Part shown: positions 1 to 8,047 of the stretch, one piece after another
Layout: each line of letters begins with the position of its first letter
Numbering within the stretch: the first letter of the stretch is position 1
DNA from: Actinomycetota bacterium
GTDB lineage: Bacteria > Actinomycetota > Acidimicrobiia > Acidimicrobiales > Ilumatobacteraceae
DNA: 54,253 nt
Direction of reading: 5' to 3'
NCBI GenBank assembly: GCA_009702755.1
Contig: WLHL01000007.1
Span: forward strand, 1 to 54,253
The notes under the pieces: generated by a model
What the model was told of the DNA's origin: nothing
Databases searched by the model: none
The model's input: the letters and a program-made list of their open reading frames with translations, nothing else
Translations under genes and position numbers: made by a program

Positions 1-89
1 AGATCTCCGATGGCCATTGTTGTCCCCCAACTTCAGTGCCTTGGGACACATTAGCGGAATTAACTCCTCAGTCAATTTTTGACATTTCG

Positions 90-1151
90 TCAAGAAGAAG
101 CGCAAGAAAAGGCGGCGACGACACCGGCCGCAAAAGCATCAACATCGGCCTCTGTCGTGTCCCAAGACGTCATCCAGCGCACCTGAGAGCGGCTGATATC
201 CCAGTCCCAAAAGAAGTTCCAGTCTTGAAGTTGCTTCTTGATATCGCGGGGGAGGACTGGGTACATGCTGTTGACAGCAGGGGAGCCAATCTCAAGACCT
301 GGAATACCGGAAACTGCGTGGAACAACCGTTGCGCCATCGCATTGGCTTGCGTCGCTGTCTGGATCCACAGACCATCAGACAAGGCCTCTACAAACTGAG
401 CGGCGGCGTACCGTTGTTTTGATGGCAACTGAGTTGCTTGTTTCCGAATAAACGCACTTCGATCAGAGGCGACACCACGACGCAAGAGAACAGCCTCTGC
501 TCCCAACATCGCATTCTTGGTTCCACCAAAGGACACCGCATCAACACCGGCTTCGAATGTCATGGCGCGAAAAGTGGCGGCGTCCCCACCAAGTGCTGCA
601 ACAGCATTCGAGATACGCGCACCATCGAGATGGACTCGCATCCCAAACGAATGTGCTGTTTCACAAATGGCGCGAATCTCTTCGATGGAATACAGCCCAC
701 CAAGTTCTGTTGCTTGCGTGATGGACACAACTCCTGGTTGCACATGATGAACGTTTCCAAGTGCACCGGCGAGTTCAACAATGTTCTCAGGCGTCAATTT
801 GCCATCAGCAGCATCGACATCCTGAAGTTTTACTCCAAGAAACTTTTCAGGTGCGCCGGTCTCATCGACATTGATGTGGGCCCAGTTTGTGCAGATCACA
901 GAGTCGGCAGGCTTCAGCAGACTTGCCAGCGCAACAACATTTGAACCAGTTCCGTTAAACGTGAAAAGAACGTCAACTTCTTCGTCGCACAATTCTTCAA
1001 AGAGGGAAGTGGCTTGCTTGGTGAGAGCGTCACCGCCGTACGCCATCACGTGACCATCATTGGCACGAGCTATTGCATCGATGTACCGAGGATGGGCGCC
1101 AGAGAAATTGTCACTGGCAAAAAAACTGTTGGGCGCTGGGGGAAGTTCCAC
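90..1151 (-). CDS. ltaE: Low-specificity L-threonine aldolase (beta-eliminating lyase family)
   Basis: PLP enzyme of the aromatic beta-eliminating lyase/threonine aldolase family, expected to split L-threonine or L-allo-threonine into glycine and acetaldehyde in the cytosol. The fold-type I layout is visible: a glycine-rich FTFNGTGSN cofactor region near residue 65, the HLDGAR aspartate motif near 175, and the PLP lysine in SFGGTKNA near residue 212. The length (about 353 aa) is normal. The frame opens at TTG (1157), but GTG at 1151 sits seven bases after a TAGATT -10 box, so I place the start there as a leaderless message. It is divergent from the gene at 1185 with only 33 bases between. Its glycine product fits the nearby riboswitch-controlled gcvP. 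The exact stereospecificity cannot be read. Confidence 0.88.
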   Translation of the reverse strand: MELPPAPNSFFASDNFSGAHPRYIDAIARANDGHVMAYGGDALTKQATSLFEELCDEEVDVLFTFNGTGSNVVALASLLKPADSVICTNWAHINVDETGAPEKFLGVKLQDVDAADGKLTPENIVELAGALGNVHHVQPGVVSITQATELGGLYSIEEIRAICETAHSFGMRVHLDGARISNAVAALGGDAATFRAMTFEAGVDAVSFGGTKNAMLGAEAVLLRRGVASDRSAFIRKQATQLPSKQRYAAAQFVEALSDGLWIQTATQANAMAQRLFHAVSGIPGLEIGSPAVNSMYPVLPRDIKKQLQDWNFFWDWDISRSQVRWMTSWDTTEADVDAFAAGVVAAFSCASS

Positions 1152-1158
1152 AAACAAG

Positions 1159-1164
1159 AATCTA
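1159..1164 (-). promoter_or_regulatory. -10 box of ltaE, leaderless
   Basis: TAGATT on the minus strand, seven bases before GTG at 1151. It fits the TANNNT-N6/7-start pattern seen repeatedly in this window. No convincing -35 box was found. Confidence 0.4.
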
Positions 1165-1172
1165 CAAGGACA

Positions 1173-1178
1173 TACAAT
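1173..1178 (+). promoter_or_regulatory. -10 box of the gene at 1185, leaderless
   Basis: TACAAT followed by exactly six bases and the ATG at 1185, so the transcript probably begins at the start codon. Confidence 0.5.
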
Positions 1179-1184
1179 TACGTC

Positions 1185-1574
1185 ATGACGAAATTACCGT
1201 TGAGGGAAGTGGCGGGGGAACAACAACCCAGGTGCCGATGGTGTCGACATGCCTTGCCCGGCCGAGATGGCCCAGGGCGTCGTAAAGAGTTCTGCAGCCA
1301 AAGATGTCGCCAATGGGATTGGGTATCCAGGCAGCGGGCTACAGAGCTGGAGTTGTCTGAGAACGAACTAGTGATGACCCGTGAAGAACTTGATGCATTG
1401 AAGGATCAGATTTACGTCTTGCATTGCGCATTAGCCGATGCACGCAATGACTTATCCAAGCCTCGTCAGACAAAGGATTCAATTCGAGAGATTCTGGACT
1501 GGGTCATGGAGGCTGCGGAACCCGTTGCCAGCGCATCGTTGCACCCCTCTTCACAATCCCCGTTACGCCCATAA
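1185..1574 (+). CDS. Small zinc-finger-like protein of unknown function
   Basis: A 129-residue protein with an N-terminal Cys cluster: CRWC near residue 16 and CSQRC near residue 36, separated by a basic linker. This is the pattern of a small treble-clef or zinc-ribbon module, followed by an Arg/Gln-rich stretch. Residues about 50-100 are rich in Leu, Glu and Asp and look like a helix or coiled coil (TREELDALKDQIYVLHCALA). The C-terminus is Pro/Ser-rich. The open frame extends upstream to 1014, but that part is antisense to ltaE. ATG 1185 has a perfectly placed -10 box six bases upstream, so it is taken as a leaderless start. I do not recognise a function; nucleic-acid binding is only a guess from the Cys motif and basic charge. 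Confidence 0.6.
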   Translation: MTKLPLREVAGEQQPRCRWCRHALPGRDGPGRRKEFCSQRCRQWDWVSRQRATELELSENELVMTREELDALKDQIYVLHCALADARNDLSKPRQTKDSIREILDWVMEAAEPVASASLHPSSQSPLRP

Positions 1575-1622
1575 TGTCCGTTATGTAATTAATGTATGAA
1601 CCAATGACGCCAATGGTTTCAA

Positions 1623-1656
1623 GGGGTTCTCCCCAACTGTTGGGCACCTAAGGTGC
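1623..1656. promoter_or_regulatory. Three abutting palindromes over the promoter of the PLP decarboxylase
   Basis: Three inverted repeats run directly into one another: 1623-1634 (gggg-ttct-cccc), 1632-1644 (cccaac-t-gttggg) and 1644-1656 (gcacct-a-aggtgc). The last one contains the TAAGGT -10 box at 1649-1654, which lies six bases before ATG 1661. If the message is leaderless, these repeats are upstream of the transcript and must act as DNA, probably as operator sites. Confidence 0.45.
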
Positions 1657-1660
1657 TGTC

Positions 1661-2911
1661 ATGGCAATCAGAAATCTGCAAGACGGCATCGACGCCCAAG
1701 ACGTCCTCAGCGAAATGGAATCGTTCCGTGCAAACGATGTTCGCTGGCGTGATGGTCGGTGCTTCACACTCGCCTATTCCGCGGGTCCTGAGGCCTTAGC
1801 AATTGCCGAAGAGGCATACCGCCGGTTCTCTGGCGAGAACGCACTCAATACAGCCGCGTTCCCCTCACTCAAGCTGATGGCGCAAGATGTTGTCGACACC
1901 GTCGCTGGCTGGTGCCACGGAGACGACGATGTAGCGGGGTTTATGACCTCCGGTGGCACAGAGAGCCTTGTGCTCGTGGTTCGCTCTGCTGTGATGCGTG
2001 CCAAGCGCGAAGGGCGCCTCACAGGCACGCCCAACATGGTTCTTCCCACCTCGGCCCATGCCGCCCTCGAGAAGGGTGCTGACTACTTCTCCGTTGAAAG
2101 TCGTCGCGTTGATGTCGGGCCAGATTGGCGAGCAAACATCAGTGCGATGCGCGCCGCTGTTGACGAGAACACGATCCTCATCGTTGGTTCAGCGCCGCAG
2201 TATCCGCAAGGTGTCGTCGACCCCATTGCGCACATTGCCGCAATTGCCCAAGAGCGAGATATCAACTGTCACGTGGACGCCTGCATGGGCGGCGTCACAC
2301 TTCCCTATCTCGAGCGCCTCGGTGAAGAGATTGCTCCGTGGGATTTCCGAGTTGATGGCGTGACGTCAATTTCGGTCGACTTACACAAGTACGGCTACAC
2401 GTCGAAAGGTGCAGGCGTTCTTCTTCACAAGAACAAGAAACTTCGCAGCGATCAAACGTTCATGACAGATAACTGGCTTGGCGGCATGTACGGATCATCG
2501 GGAATTCTTGGAACAAAGTCTGGTGGCCCTATCGCATCGGCTTGGGCAGTCTTGCGATTCCTCGGTGAAGACGGATACCGCACAGTTGCTCGCAGCGCAC
2601 GAGATAGCGCGTTGAAGATTGCTGCACATATTGATGCTCACCCATTGCTGACCCTGCGAGCTCAACCCGACTCCACACTCCTCTGCTTCGGCACATCAGA
2701 CCCAAAGCGTCATGACGTTTTTGCCTTGGCAGAACTTCTCATCGAGCGCGGCTGGTTTATGGACCGCCAAACTCCGCCCGCGAGCATCCACCTCACCGTT
2801 CATGCTGGGCATGAGGCCCGCATTGATGAGTTCCTCACAGACCTCGACCAATGTCTTTTGGAAATTGAAGGACGCACCGGTTCTGCTGGGTCATACGCCA
2901 CCACCGACTGA
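1661..2911 (+). CDS. PLP-dependent group II decarboxylase / sphingosine-1-phosphate lyase-like protein
   Basis: A 416-residue cytosolic fold-type I PLP enzyme of the pyridoxal-dependent decarboxylase family that includes glutamate decarboxylase and sphingosine-phosphate lyase. The cofactor loop MTSGGTES lies near residue 93, the aspartate motif HVDACMGG near 205, and the PLP lysine in DLHKYGYTSKG at residue 243. The lyase-like half WLGGMYGSSG follows. Family membership is clear. The substrate is not: it could be an amino acid or a phosphorylated long-chain base. ATG 1661 has no Shine-Dalgarno but an exact TAAGGT-N6 spacing, inside a palindrome cluster, so transcription is probably leaderless and repressor-controlled. 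The glycine riboswitch starts 50 bases downstream, in the same direction. Confidence 0.85.
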   Translation: MAIRNLQDGIDAQDVLSEMESFRANDVRWRDGRCFTLAYSAGPEALAIAEEAYRRFSGENALNTAAFPSLKLMAQDVVDTVAGWCHGDDDVAGFMTSGGTESLVLVVRSAVMRAKREGRLTGTPNMVLPTSAHAALEKGADYFSVESRRVDVGPDWRANISAMRAAVDENTILIVGSAPQYPQGVVDPIAHIAAIAQERDINCHVDACMGGVTLPYLERLGEEIAPWDFRVDGVTSISVDLHKYGYTSKGAGVLLHKNKKLRSDQTFMTDNWLGGMYGSSGILGTKSGGPIASAWAVLRFLGEDGYRTVARSARDSALKIAAHIDAHPLLTLRAQPDSTLLCFGTSDPKRHDVFALAELLIERGWFMDRQTPPASIHLTVHAGHEARIDEFLTDLDQCLLEIEGRTGSAGSYATTD

Positions 2912-2946
2912 CCCCCAAGGAATCAATTCACCCCTTCCCCACCGAC

Positions 2947-2952
2947 TACGGT
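2947..2952 (+). promoter_or_regulatory. -10 box for the riboswitch-gcvP transcript
   Basis: TACGGT would set the transcription start near 2959, a few bases before the first paired base of the glycine riboswitch at 2963. No clear -35 element was seen. Confidence 0.45.
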
Positions 2953-2961
2953 GTGAGAAAA

Positions 2962-3130
2962 CATCTACTTGGGAGAGAATGCTTTATGCGTCGCCGAAGG
3001 AGCAACCGCCCCGGAATCTCTCAGGCAAAAGGACCATGTAGATACAGAACGCTGGAAAGAGAGGGTTCGCCCTCCGCCGACGGGGAAAGCCACGCACGTG
3101 GTGAAGCTCTCAGGCACCAAAGACAGCGGG
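2962..3130 (+). ncRNA. Tandem glycine riboswitch (gcvT motif)
   Basis: Two glycine aptamers in series. Aptamer 1 is closed by atctac (2963-2968) pairing with gtagat (3038-3043). It carries the hallmarks GGGAGAGA (2971-2978), CGCCGAAGGAGCAA (around 2992-3005) and TCTCTCAGGCAAAAGGAC. Aptamer 2 is closed by cgctg (3050-3054) and cagcg (3124-3128), with AAGAGAG, CGCCGACGGGG and CTCTCAGGCACCAAAGAC. It lies directly upstream of gcvP, so glycine should switch on glycine cleavage. A short hairpin at 3139-3149 covers the gcvP Shine-Dalgarno and may be the switching element. Confidence 0.95.
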
Positions 3131-3138
3131 GGTCGATA

Positions 3139-3149
3139 CTCCGACGGAG
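3139..3149 (+). promoter_or_regulatory. Small hairpin hiding the gcvP Shine-Dalgarno
   Basis: ctcc (3139-3142) can pair with ggag (3146-3149) across a three-base loop. ggag is the only Shine-Dalgarno-like sequence before the gcvP ATG at 3155. No U-tract terminator is visible between aptamer 2 and gcvP, so control of translation is likelier than attenuation. The four-base-pair stem is weak on its own. Confidence 0.35.
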
Positions 3150-3154
3150 AACAT

Positions 3155-6031
3155 ATGAGCCCGAGCCCCCGGTCTTTGACTACCCCAGGTTTCACACCTG
3201 ACGACTTTGCATTTCGTCATCTCGGTTTGTCTGATGATGACCGTGCCGAGATGCTTCGCGTCATCGGTGTTACATCTGCAGAGGCACTCCTCGATGCCAC
3301 GATTCCCGCTGCGATTCGTTTGCGTGAACGCCTCCCTCTCGCCGAAGCAGTATCCGAACACACAGTTCTCGAAGAGCTTCGCGCAAAGTTTTCATCTGAT
3401 GTGAAGAGAACTTCATTCATTGGACAGGGCTACTACGGCACCATTACGCCACCAGTGGTCAAGCGCAATGTGCTGGAGAATCCTGCCTGGTACACGGCGT
3501 ATACCCCTTATCAGCCAGAGATAAGTCAGGGCCGTTTGGAAGCACTCTTGAACTTCCAAACAATGATCTCAGAAATCACAGGACTACCGCTTGCGAATGC
3601 ATCTCTTCTCGACGAAGCAACAGCGGTTGCTGAAGCAGTGACGATGGCTCATCGCATTAGCAAGTCTTCCTCCAACTCTGTTCTTGTCGATTCAAATACG
3701 CACCCACAAACACTCTCTGTTCTTCGTACTCGAATGGAGCCAATCGGCATCACTGTCGTAGAAGCCGCCGTCAACGACATGAACCCATCAGAGCATTTTG
3801 CGGTTGTCATCTCGTGGCCAGGCAGCAACGGTGCACTCCCCTCGCCCAACCTCATTCGTTCCATCACCTCTGCGGCACAGGAAGCCAAAGCCGTATCCAT
3901 CGCAACAACTGATCTCATGGCCTGCACAGTCGTCATACCTCCAGGACAATTGGGCTTTGACATCGCCGTCGGTTCATCCCAACGCTTCGGAGTTCCCATG
4001 GGATTTGGTGGGCCACACGCAGCATTTATGTCAACGCGAGAATCACATGCACGTTCACTACCTGGTCGCCTTGTTGGCGTGAGTACTGACACAGCGGGGC
4101 GTCCAGCCCTTCGATTAACTCTTCAGACACGCGAGCAACACATCCGCCGCGAGAAAGCCACATCGAATATCTGCACTGCTCAGGTGCTTCTCGCCAATAT
4201 CGCCGGCATGTACGGCGTGTGGCACGGACCCGACGGCCTGCGCCGCATTGCACATCGCATCAACACTCTCGCCTCTCGTGCAGCGAGATCACTAGACGCT
4301 TCTGGCTTCCCTCTGGTCTCGCAGCACTTCTTTGACACCGTGGCGTTCACCGTTTCCGATTCGTCTGTCGTTCTCCAGAATGTTCGCGGTGCTGGCTTCA
4401 ATATTCGACAAATTGATTCCACGACTCTTTCGCTCAGCATTGATGAAACCACGTCAGAGGAATCGCTCAATCAGTTACTGTCAGCAATTGGCGCTCAGGT
4501 GATTATTGAAACGACTGACTCACTTACAGAACGTGAGAGAACAGATTCCTTCATGACGCAATCTGTCTTCCACCGGTATCACACAGAGCACGAAATGCTT
4601 CGATATCTCCGCTTCCTCGCCGATAGAGACCTTGCGCTTGACCGCACGATGATTCCCCTTGGTTCATGCACAATGAAGTTGAACTCGACAACAGAGATGG
4701 AACCAGTGACATGGGCGGAGTTCGCATCTCTGCATCCTTTAGTTCCTGAGGACGAATCTGTCGGGATGAGAAAAGTCATTACGGAGCTTGAAGACATGCT
4801 CGTTGCTATCACTGGCTATGACGCCGTCAGTTTGCAACCCAATGCGGGAAGTCAGGGAGAGTTCGCAGGGCTCATGGCAATTCGTGCGTATCACCAGTCT
4901 CGTGGCGACCATCAGCGCGATATTTGTCTCATCCCTTCCAGCGCACACGGCACCAATGCGGCAAGCGCAGTGATGGCCGGCATGAAAGTCGTCGTCGTCG
5001 CTTGTGATGACAACGGCAATATCGACGTCAACGATCTTCGGAGCCAAGCTGAAAAGGCCGGCTCATCACTGGCTGCAACGATGGTGACTTATCCTTCAAC
5101 TCACGGAGTCTTCGAAGAAGCCATCGGCGAAATCTGTGCAATCATCCACGACAACGGCGGTCAGGTCTACGTTGACGGCGCGAATATGAACGCCCTTGTT
5201 GGAACAGCTCAACCAGGAAAATTCGGCGCAGATGTCAGCCACCTGAACCTGCACAAAACGTTCTGCATCCCCCATGGTGGCGGTGGACCAGGCGTTGGCC
5301 CGGTTGCTGTTCGCTCTCACCTTGCACCCTTTTTACCTGGTGACCCGCTCAAGACGGATTCCCCTGTTGGACCGATCTCAGCTGCGATGTATGGATCAGC
5401 GAGCATTCTGTGTATTCCATGGGTGTACATCACGATGATGGGATCAGATGGCCTCGTTCAAGCAACCTCGGATGCAATTCTTTCCGCCAACTACATCGCG
5501 GCTCGCCTCGATAAGGCATTCCCCGTGCTGTACAGAGGGACGAATAACAGCGTTGCCCATGAATGCATTTTGAATGTTGGAGAAGTTCTGAAGGGGTCCG
5601 AGCTCACCATCGACGACATCGCAAAACGATTGATGGACTATGGGCTTCACGCTCCAACAATGAGCTTTCCCGTTGCCAATACCTTGATGGTGGAGCCAAC
5701 AGAGAGTGAATCATTGTCGGAGGTGAACCGCTTCTGTGAGGCCATGATCAGCATTCGTCGCGAGATCGACCTTGTTCACACAGGTGTAGTCACCGCAGAA
5801 GAGTCGGTCCTACGACATGCTCCCCACACCATTGAGGACATCGCTGGTGATTGGACACATCCATACTCTCGCGAGGAAGCCCTCTTCCCTGTTCCTCAAC
5901 TTCGCTCCCGTGGCTACCACACACCGGTATCCCGCATTGATGCCGCGTACGGCGACCGCAACCTCGTATGCACTTGTGCACCGATCGAGGCGTACGCCAT
6001 GTCCCTTGATGCGAGTACCGTGGGCTCGTGA
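3155..6031 (+). CDS. gcvP: Glycine dehydrogenase (decarboxylating), P-protein
   Basis: P-protein of the glycine cleavage system. It decarboxylates glycine with PLP and passes the aminomethyl group to the lipoyl arm of GcvH. It is the long single-chain form (958 aa) with N- and C-terminal GDC-P halves. The C-terminal half carries the PLP lysine (K701) in LNLHKTFCIPHGGGG and the glycine-rich GPISAAMYGSA segment. The frame is open back to 2969, but that part is the riboswitch. ATG 3155 follows ggaga and begins the conserved FAFRHLG-type N-terminus. It is regulated by the tandem glycine riboswitch. The next gene starts inside its stop codon (GTGA), so they are co-translated. Confidence 0.97.
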   Translation: MSPSPRSLTTPGFTPDDFAFRHLGLSDDDRAEMLRVIGVTSAEALLDATIPAAIRLRERLPLAEAVSEHTVLEELRAKFSSDVKRTSFIGQGYYGTITPPVVKRNVLENPAWYTAYTPYQPEISQGRLEALLNFQTMISEITGLPLANASLLDEATAVAEAVTMAHRISKSSSNSVLVDSNTHPQTLSVLRTRMEPIGITVVEAAVNDMNPSEHFAVVISWPGSNGALPSPNLIRSITSAAQEAKAVSIATTDLMACTVVIPPGQLGFDIAVGSSQRFGVPMGFGGPHAAFMSTRESHARSLPGRLVGVSTDTAGRPALRLTLQTREQHIRREKATSNICTAQVLLANIAGMYGVWHGPDGLRRIAHRINTLASRAARSLDASGFPLVSQHFFDTVAFTVSDSSVVLQNVRGAGFNIRQIDSTTLSLSIDETTSEESLNQLLSAIGAQVIIETTDSLTERERTDSFMTQSVFHRYHTEHEMLRYLRFLADRDLALDRTMIPLGSCTMKLNSTTEMEPVTWAEFASLHPLVPEDESVGMRKVITELEDMLVAITGYDAVSLQPNAGSQGEFAGLMAIRAYHQSRGDHQRDICLIPSSAHGTNAASAVMAGMKVVVVACDDNGNIDVNDLRSQAEKAGSSLAATMVTYPSTHGVFEEAIGEICAIIHDNGGQVYVDGANMNALVGTAQPGKFGADVSHLNLHKTFCIPHGGGGPGVGPVAVRSHLAPFLPGDPLKTDSPVGPISAAMYGSASILCIPWVYITMMGSDGLVQATSDAILSANYIAARLDKAFPVLYRGTNNSVAHECILNVGEVLKGSELTIDDIAKRLMDYGLHAPTMSFPVANTLMVEPTESESLSEVNRFCEAMISIRREIDLVHTGVVTAEESVLRHAPHTIEDIAGDWTHPYSREEALFPVPQLRSRGYHTPVSRIDAAYGDRNLVCTCAPIEAYAMSLDASTVGS

Positions 6032-6489
6032 GCCAAGAGACCCATCACGAATCAACTAGTTCCTCCGAACCAAGTTCACCGACTAACCCCATTGAGCAAT
6101 TGCTGCAATTGCTTGCATTGGTCGACCCCATTGATCTTGCGGGGAAAGCAATCGATACGACTCGCCGTACCACAGAGACTCTCGTCGTTGTTCTTGAGAA
6201 CTTTGCTTCGACAATCGACAATCTGAACAGAACAACAACTCGTGTCAATGCACTGCTAGATGAAGTGGAAGAGCCTCTCAAGCGCGTGATGCCACAACTT
6301 GGTAACGCAATGAACGCGATGGCAACTATGGGTGAAGCTGCATCACAGCTTGCCGAACTGTCAAAACGACTCGGGCCACTCACCACTCTTGCTGAGAATG
6401 CTGGTGGACTCTTTGGCTTCCGACCTGGCAAGCCAAGTGGGAACCAAACTTCCCCTCCTACTTCTTCTTCGCCACAAACGGAGTCATAA
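6028..6489 (+). CDS. Uncharacterised helical protein coupled to gcvP
   Basis: A 153-residue protein with no catalytic motif I recognise. Residues 1-20 are Ser/Pro/Glu-rich and disordered. Residues about 22-120 are amphipathic helix rich in Leu, Thr, Asn and Ala (NRTTTRVNALLDEVEEPLKR), resembling phasin-like or apolipoprotein-like helical bundles. The tail is Pro/Ser/Thr-rich. The GTG start overlaps the gcvP stop (GTGA). Its last 32 bases overlap the convergent gcvT gene. There is no signal peptide or membrane segment. Function is unknown. Coupling to gcvP suggests expression when glycine is abundant. Confidence 0.65.
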   Translation: MSQETHHESTSSSEPSSPTNPIEQLLQLLALVDPIDLAGKAIDTTRRTTETLVVVLENFASTIDNLNRTTTRVNALLDEVEEPLKRVMPQLGNAMNAMATMGEAASQLAELSKRLGPLTTLAENAGGLFGFRPGKPSGNQTSPPTSSSPQTES

Positions 6490-7510
6490 CAACTACTCCG
6501 GGAATCTGTGTCCCACGTACGTCAAGAAGTACGTGATCACCAACAGCAGTCGTTGGCTTCACAAATGCAAGAGCCACACAATGCCCCAGTGTTGGCGAGA
6601 AGTTGCCACTACTGACGAAACCAATCTCGGTGCCCGCTGAGTCCATCACGACTGTTCCGTCGCGAGCGGGACGACGTCCATCGATGGTGATCCCAATCAA
6701 GCGACGTGAAACGCCAGTTTCCTTCTCTTTCGCCAGAGCATCACGACCAAGGAACGAATCCTTCTTCCAAGCAACGACCCACTCAAGGCCAGCTTGCAGA
6801 GAAGTAATCCCCTCGCCTAATTCATGACCATGAAGCGGAAGTGCTGCTTCAAGGCGCAACGTGTCACGTGCACCGAGCCCCGCTGGTACTACGCCCGCCG
6901 CAAGAAGCGCATTCCACACATCTGCGCAACCTTCAATGGGCACCGCTATCTCAATGCCATCTTCGCCTGTGTACCCCGTACCAGCAACAACACAAGGGTG
7001 TCCAGCAACAGTGACCTCACGAACATTGAATCGCGGAACATCTGCAGCCTCTGGACAAAAGGTTGAAACTAAGCGACGCGCCTCAGGACCCTGAACAGCG
7101 ATCACTGCACGAGATGCCGTCGTGTCTATTCCGCCAATCGCAGCAACAACACGATCCGTGTTCGAGGCGTTCGGCATGACATCAAAAACATTTTCAGAGA
7201 CCCACCACACAATGATGTCGTCAAGTACTGAAGCATCAACATCGTTCAATAAGTGTGTGTACTGAGCGCGACCAGGTGCAATCTTTACAAGATCATTTGT
7301 CAGAGCAGCCTGCAGCCGTGCAAAAGCATCAGGGCCTTCTACGCGAACTGTCCCAAGGTGTGACACGTCAAACATCGCAGCCGAATTTCTGCATGCTGCA
7401 TGCTCAGAGAGTGTTCCTTCGGAATATGCCAAAGGCATCTCCCATCCACCGAACGGAACCATCTTTGCATTGAGAGATCGATGCGCAGCATCGAGAGGAG
7501 AGAATTTCAT
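6458..7510 (-). CDS. gcvT: Aminomethyltransferase, T-protein of glycine cleavage
   Basis: T-protein (350 aa). It transfers the methylene group from aminomethyl-GcvH to tetrahydrofolate and releases ammonia. The N-terminal GcvT folate-binding domain begins PFGGWEMPLAY. The aspartates of NDVDASVLDDIIVWW near residue 95 cover the catalytic Asp region, GYTGEDGIEI lies near 180, and the C-terminal barrel contains GFVSSGNFSPTLG. Start ATG 7510 lies two bases after the merR stop at 7513, so it is transcribed with that regulator, not with gcvP or gcvH. It is convergent with, and overlaps, the gene at 6028. Confidence 0.96.
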   Translation of the reverse strand: MKFSPLDAAHRSLNAKMVPFGGWEMPLAYSEGTLSEHAACRNSAAMFDVSHLGTVRVEGPDAFARLQAALTNDLVKIAPGRAQYTHLLNDVDASVLDDIIVWWVSENVFDVMPNASNTDRVVAAIGGIDTTASRAVIAVQGPEARRLVSTFCPEAADVPRFNVREVTVAGHPCVVAGTGYTGEDGIEIAVPIEGCADVWNALLAAGVVPAGLGARDTLRLEAALPLHGHELGEGITSLQAGLEWVVAWKKDSFLGRDALAKEKETGVSRRLIGITIDGRRPARDGTVVMDSAGTEIGFVSSGNFSPTLGHCVALAFVKPTTAVGDHVLLDVRGTQIPGVVVMTPFVAKKK

Positions 7511-7512
7511 GC

Positions 7513-7986
7513 TTACACAGCGACGACAGCAGCTGTGCCACCATCTTCATCACGTGTAGCAACATACGGCATTGGCTCTGGGCGAAGAGAGATGATTTGG
7601 CGGTCGACTTCGTCACGAACGCCGGACATCGGCAAGACGTTCAGCACTCCTTGGCCATGTCGCAGTACGTCAATGAGATCATCGCCGTTACACAACACGA
7701 CACTTCCACCATCAATCACGAGGTGAGCGGCAGAAATATCAGTGTCAACGTGTTCACGCATATACGAGAAGACGTCACGAATAGATTCCAAGCGGATCCC
7801 AGCATCAAGAAGTTTCTTAATGACCTTTAGTTCCAAGAGGTCGCGATATGTGTACAAGCGGCGACTGCCACTTCCCGTTGCATCTGCACCTGTTGGGCGA
7901 ACAAGGTCGGTACGTGCCCAATAATCAAGGCGACGATAAGTGATTCCGACAATTTCAGCTGCCTGTGTTCCGCTAAATGTCTGCAT
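7513..7986 (-). CDS. MerR-family regulator (Rv1830-like) upstream of gcvT
   Basis: A DNA-binding regulator of about 157 aa. The N-terminal MerR winged helix covers roughly residues 3-75, with the helix-turn-helix ITYRRLDYWARTDLVRP and the wing RRLYTYRDLLELKVIKKLLDAG. The C-terminal part has no metal-binding Cys pattern, so it is not a classical metal sensor. The frame opens at TTG 7998, but that is one base from AGGA. ATG 7986 has GGA at a seven-base spacing and is preferred. It matches the second MerR gene after the DUF151 gene in the actinobacterial gcvH-garA-ftsR cluster. It is followed almost without a gap by gcvT. A dyad at 8014-8030 may be its own operator. Confidence 0.85.
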   Translation of the reverse strand: MQTFSGTQAAEIVGITYRRLDYWARTDLVRPTGADATGSGSRRLYTYRDLLELKVIKKLLDAGIRLESIRDVFSYMREHVDTDISAAHLVIDGGSVVLCNGDDLIDVLRHGQGVLNVLPMSGVRDEVDRQIISLRPEPMPYVATRDEDGGTAAVVAV

Positions 7987-8013
7987 GACGACGTCCAATT
8001 CCTAATGCGCATG

Positions 8014-8030
8014 ACCAACAACATGTTGGT
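8014..8030. promoter_or_regulatory. Inverted repeat upstream of the merR-gcvT pair
   Basis: accaac (8014-8019) and gttggt (8025-8030) form a perfect 6-5-6 dyad, 28 bases before the merR ATG and downstream of the proposed promoter at 8048-8077. This is a reasonable place for autoregulation. Confidence 0.4.
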
Positions 8031-8047
8031 AACTACGTGGATGTAAG

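Noticed and set aside
438-944. 168-codon plus-strand frame opposite threonine aldolase
   Set aside because: Antisense shadow; no start signals and no recognisable fold, while the minus strand encodes a complete enzyme.
2969-3154. N-terminal extension of gcvP by 62 codons
   Set aside because: The stretch is the tandem glycine riboswitch; ATG 3155 gives the family length.
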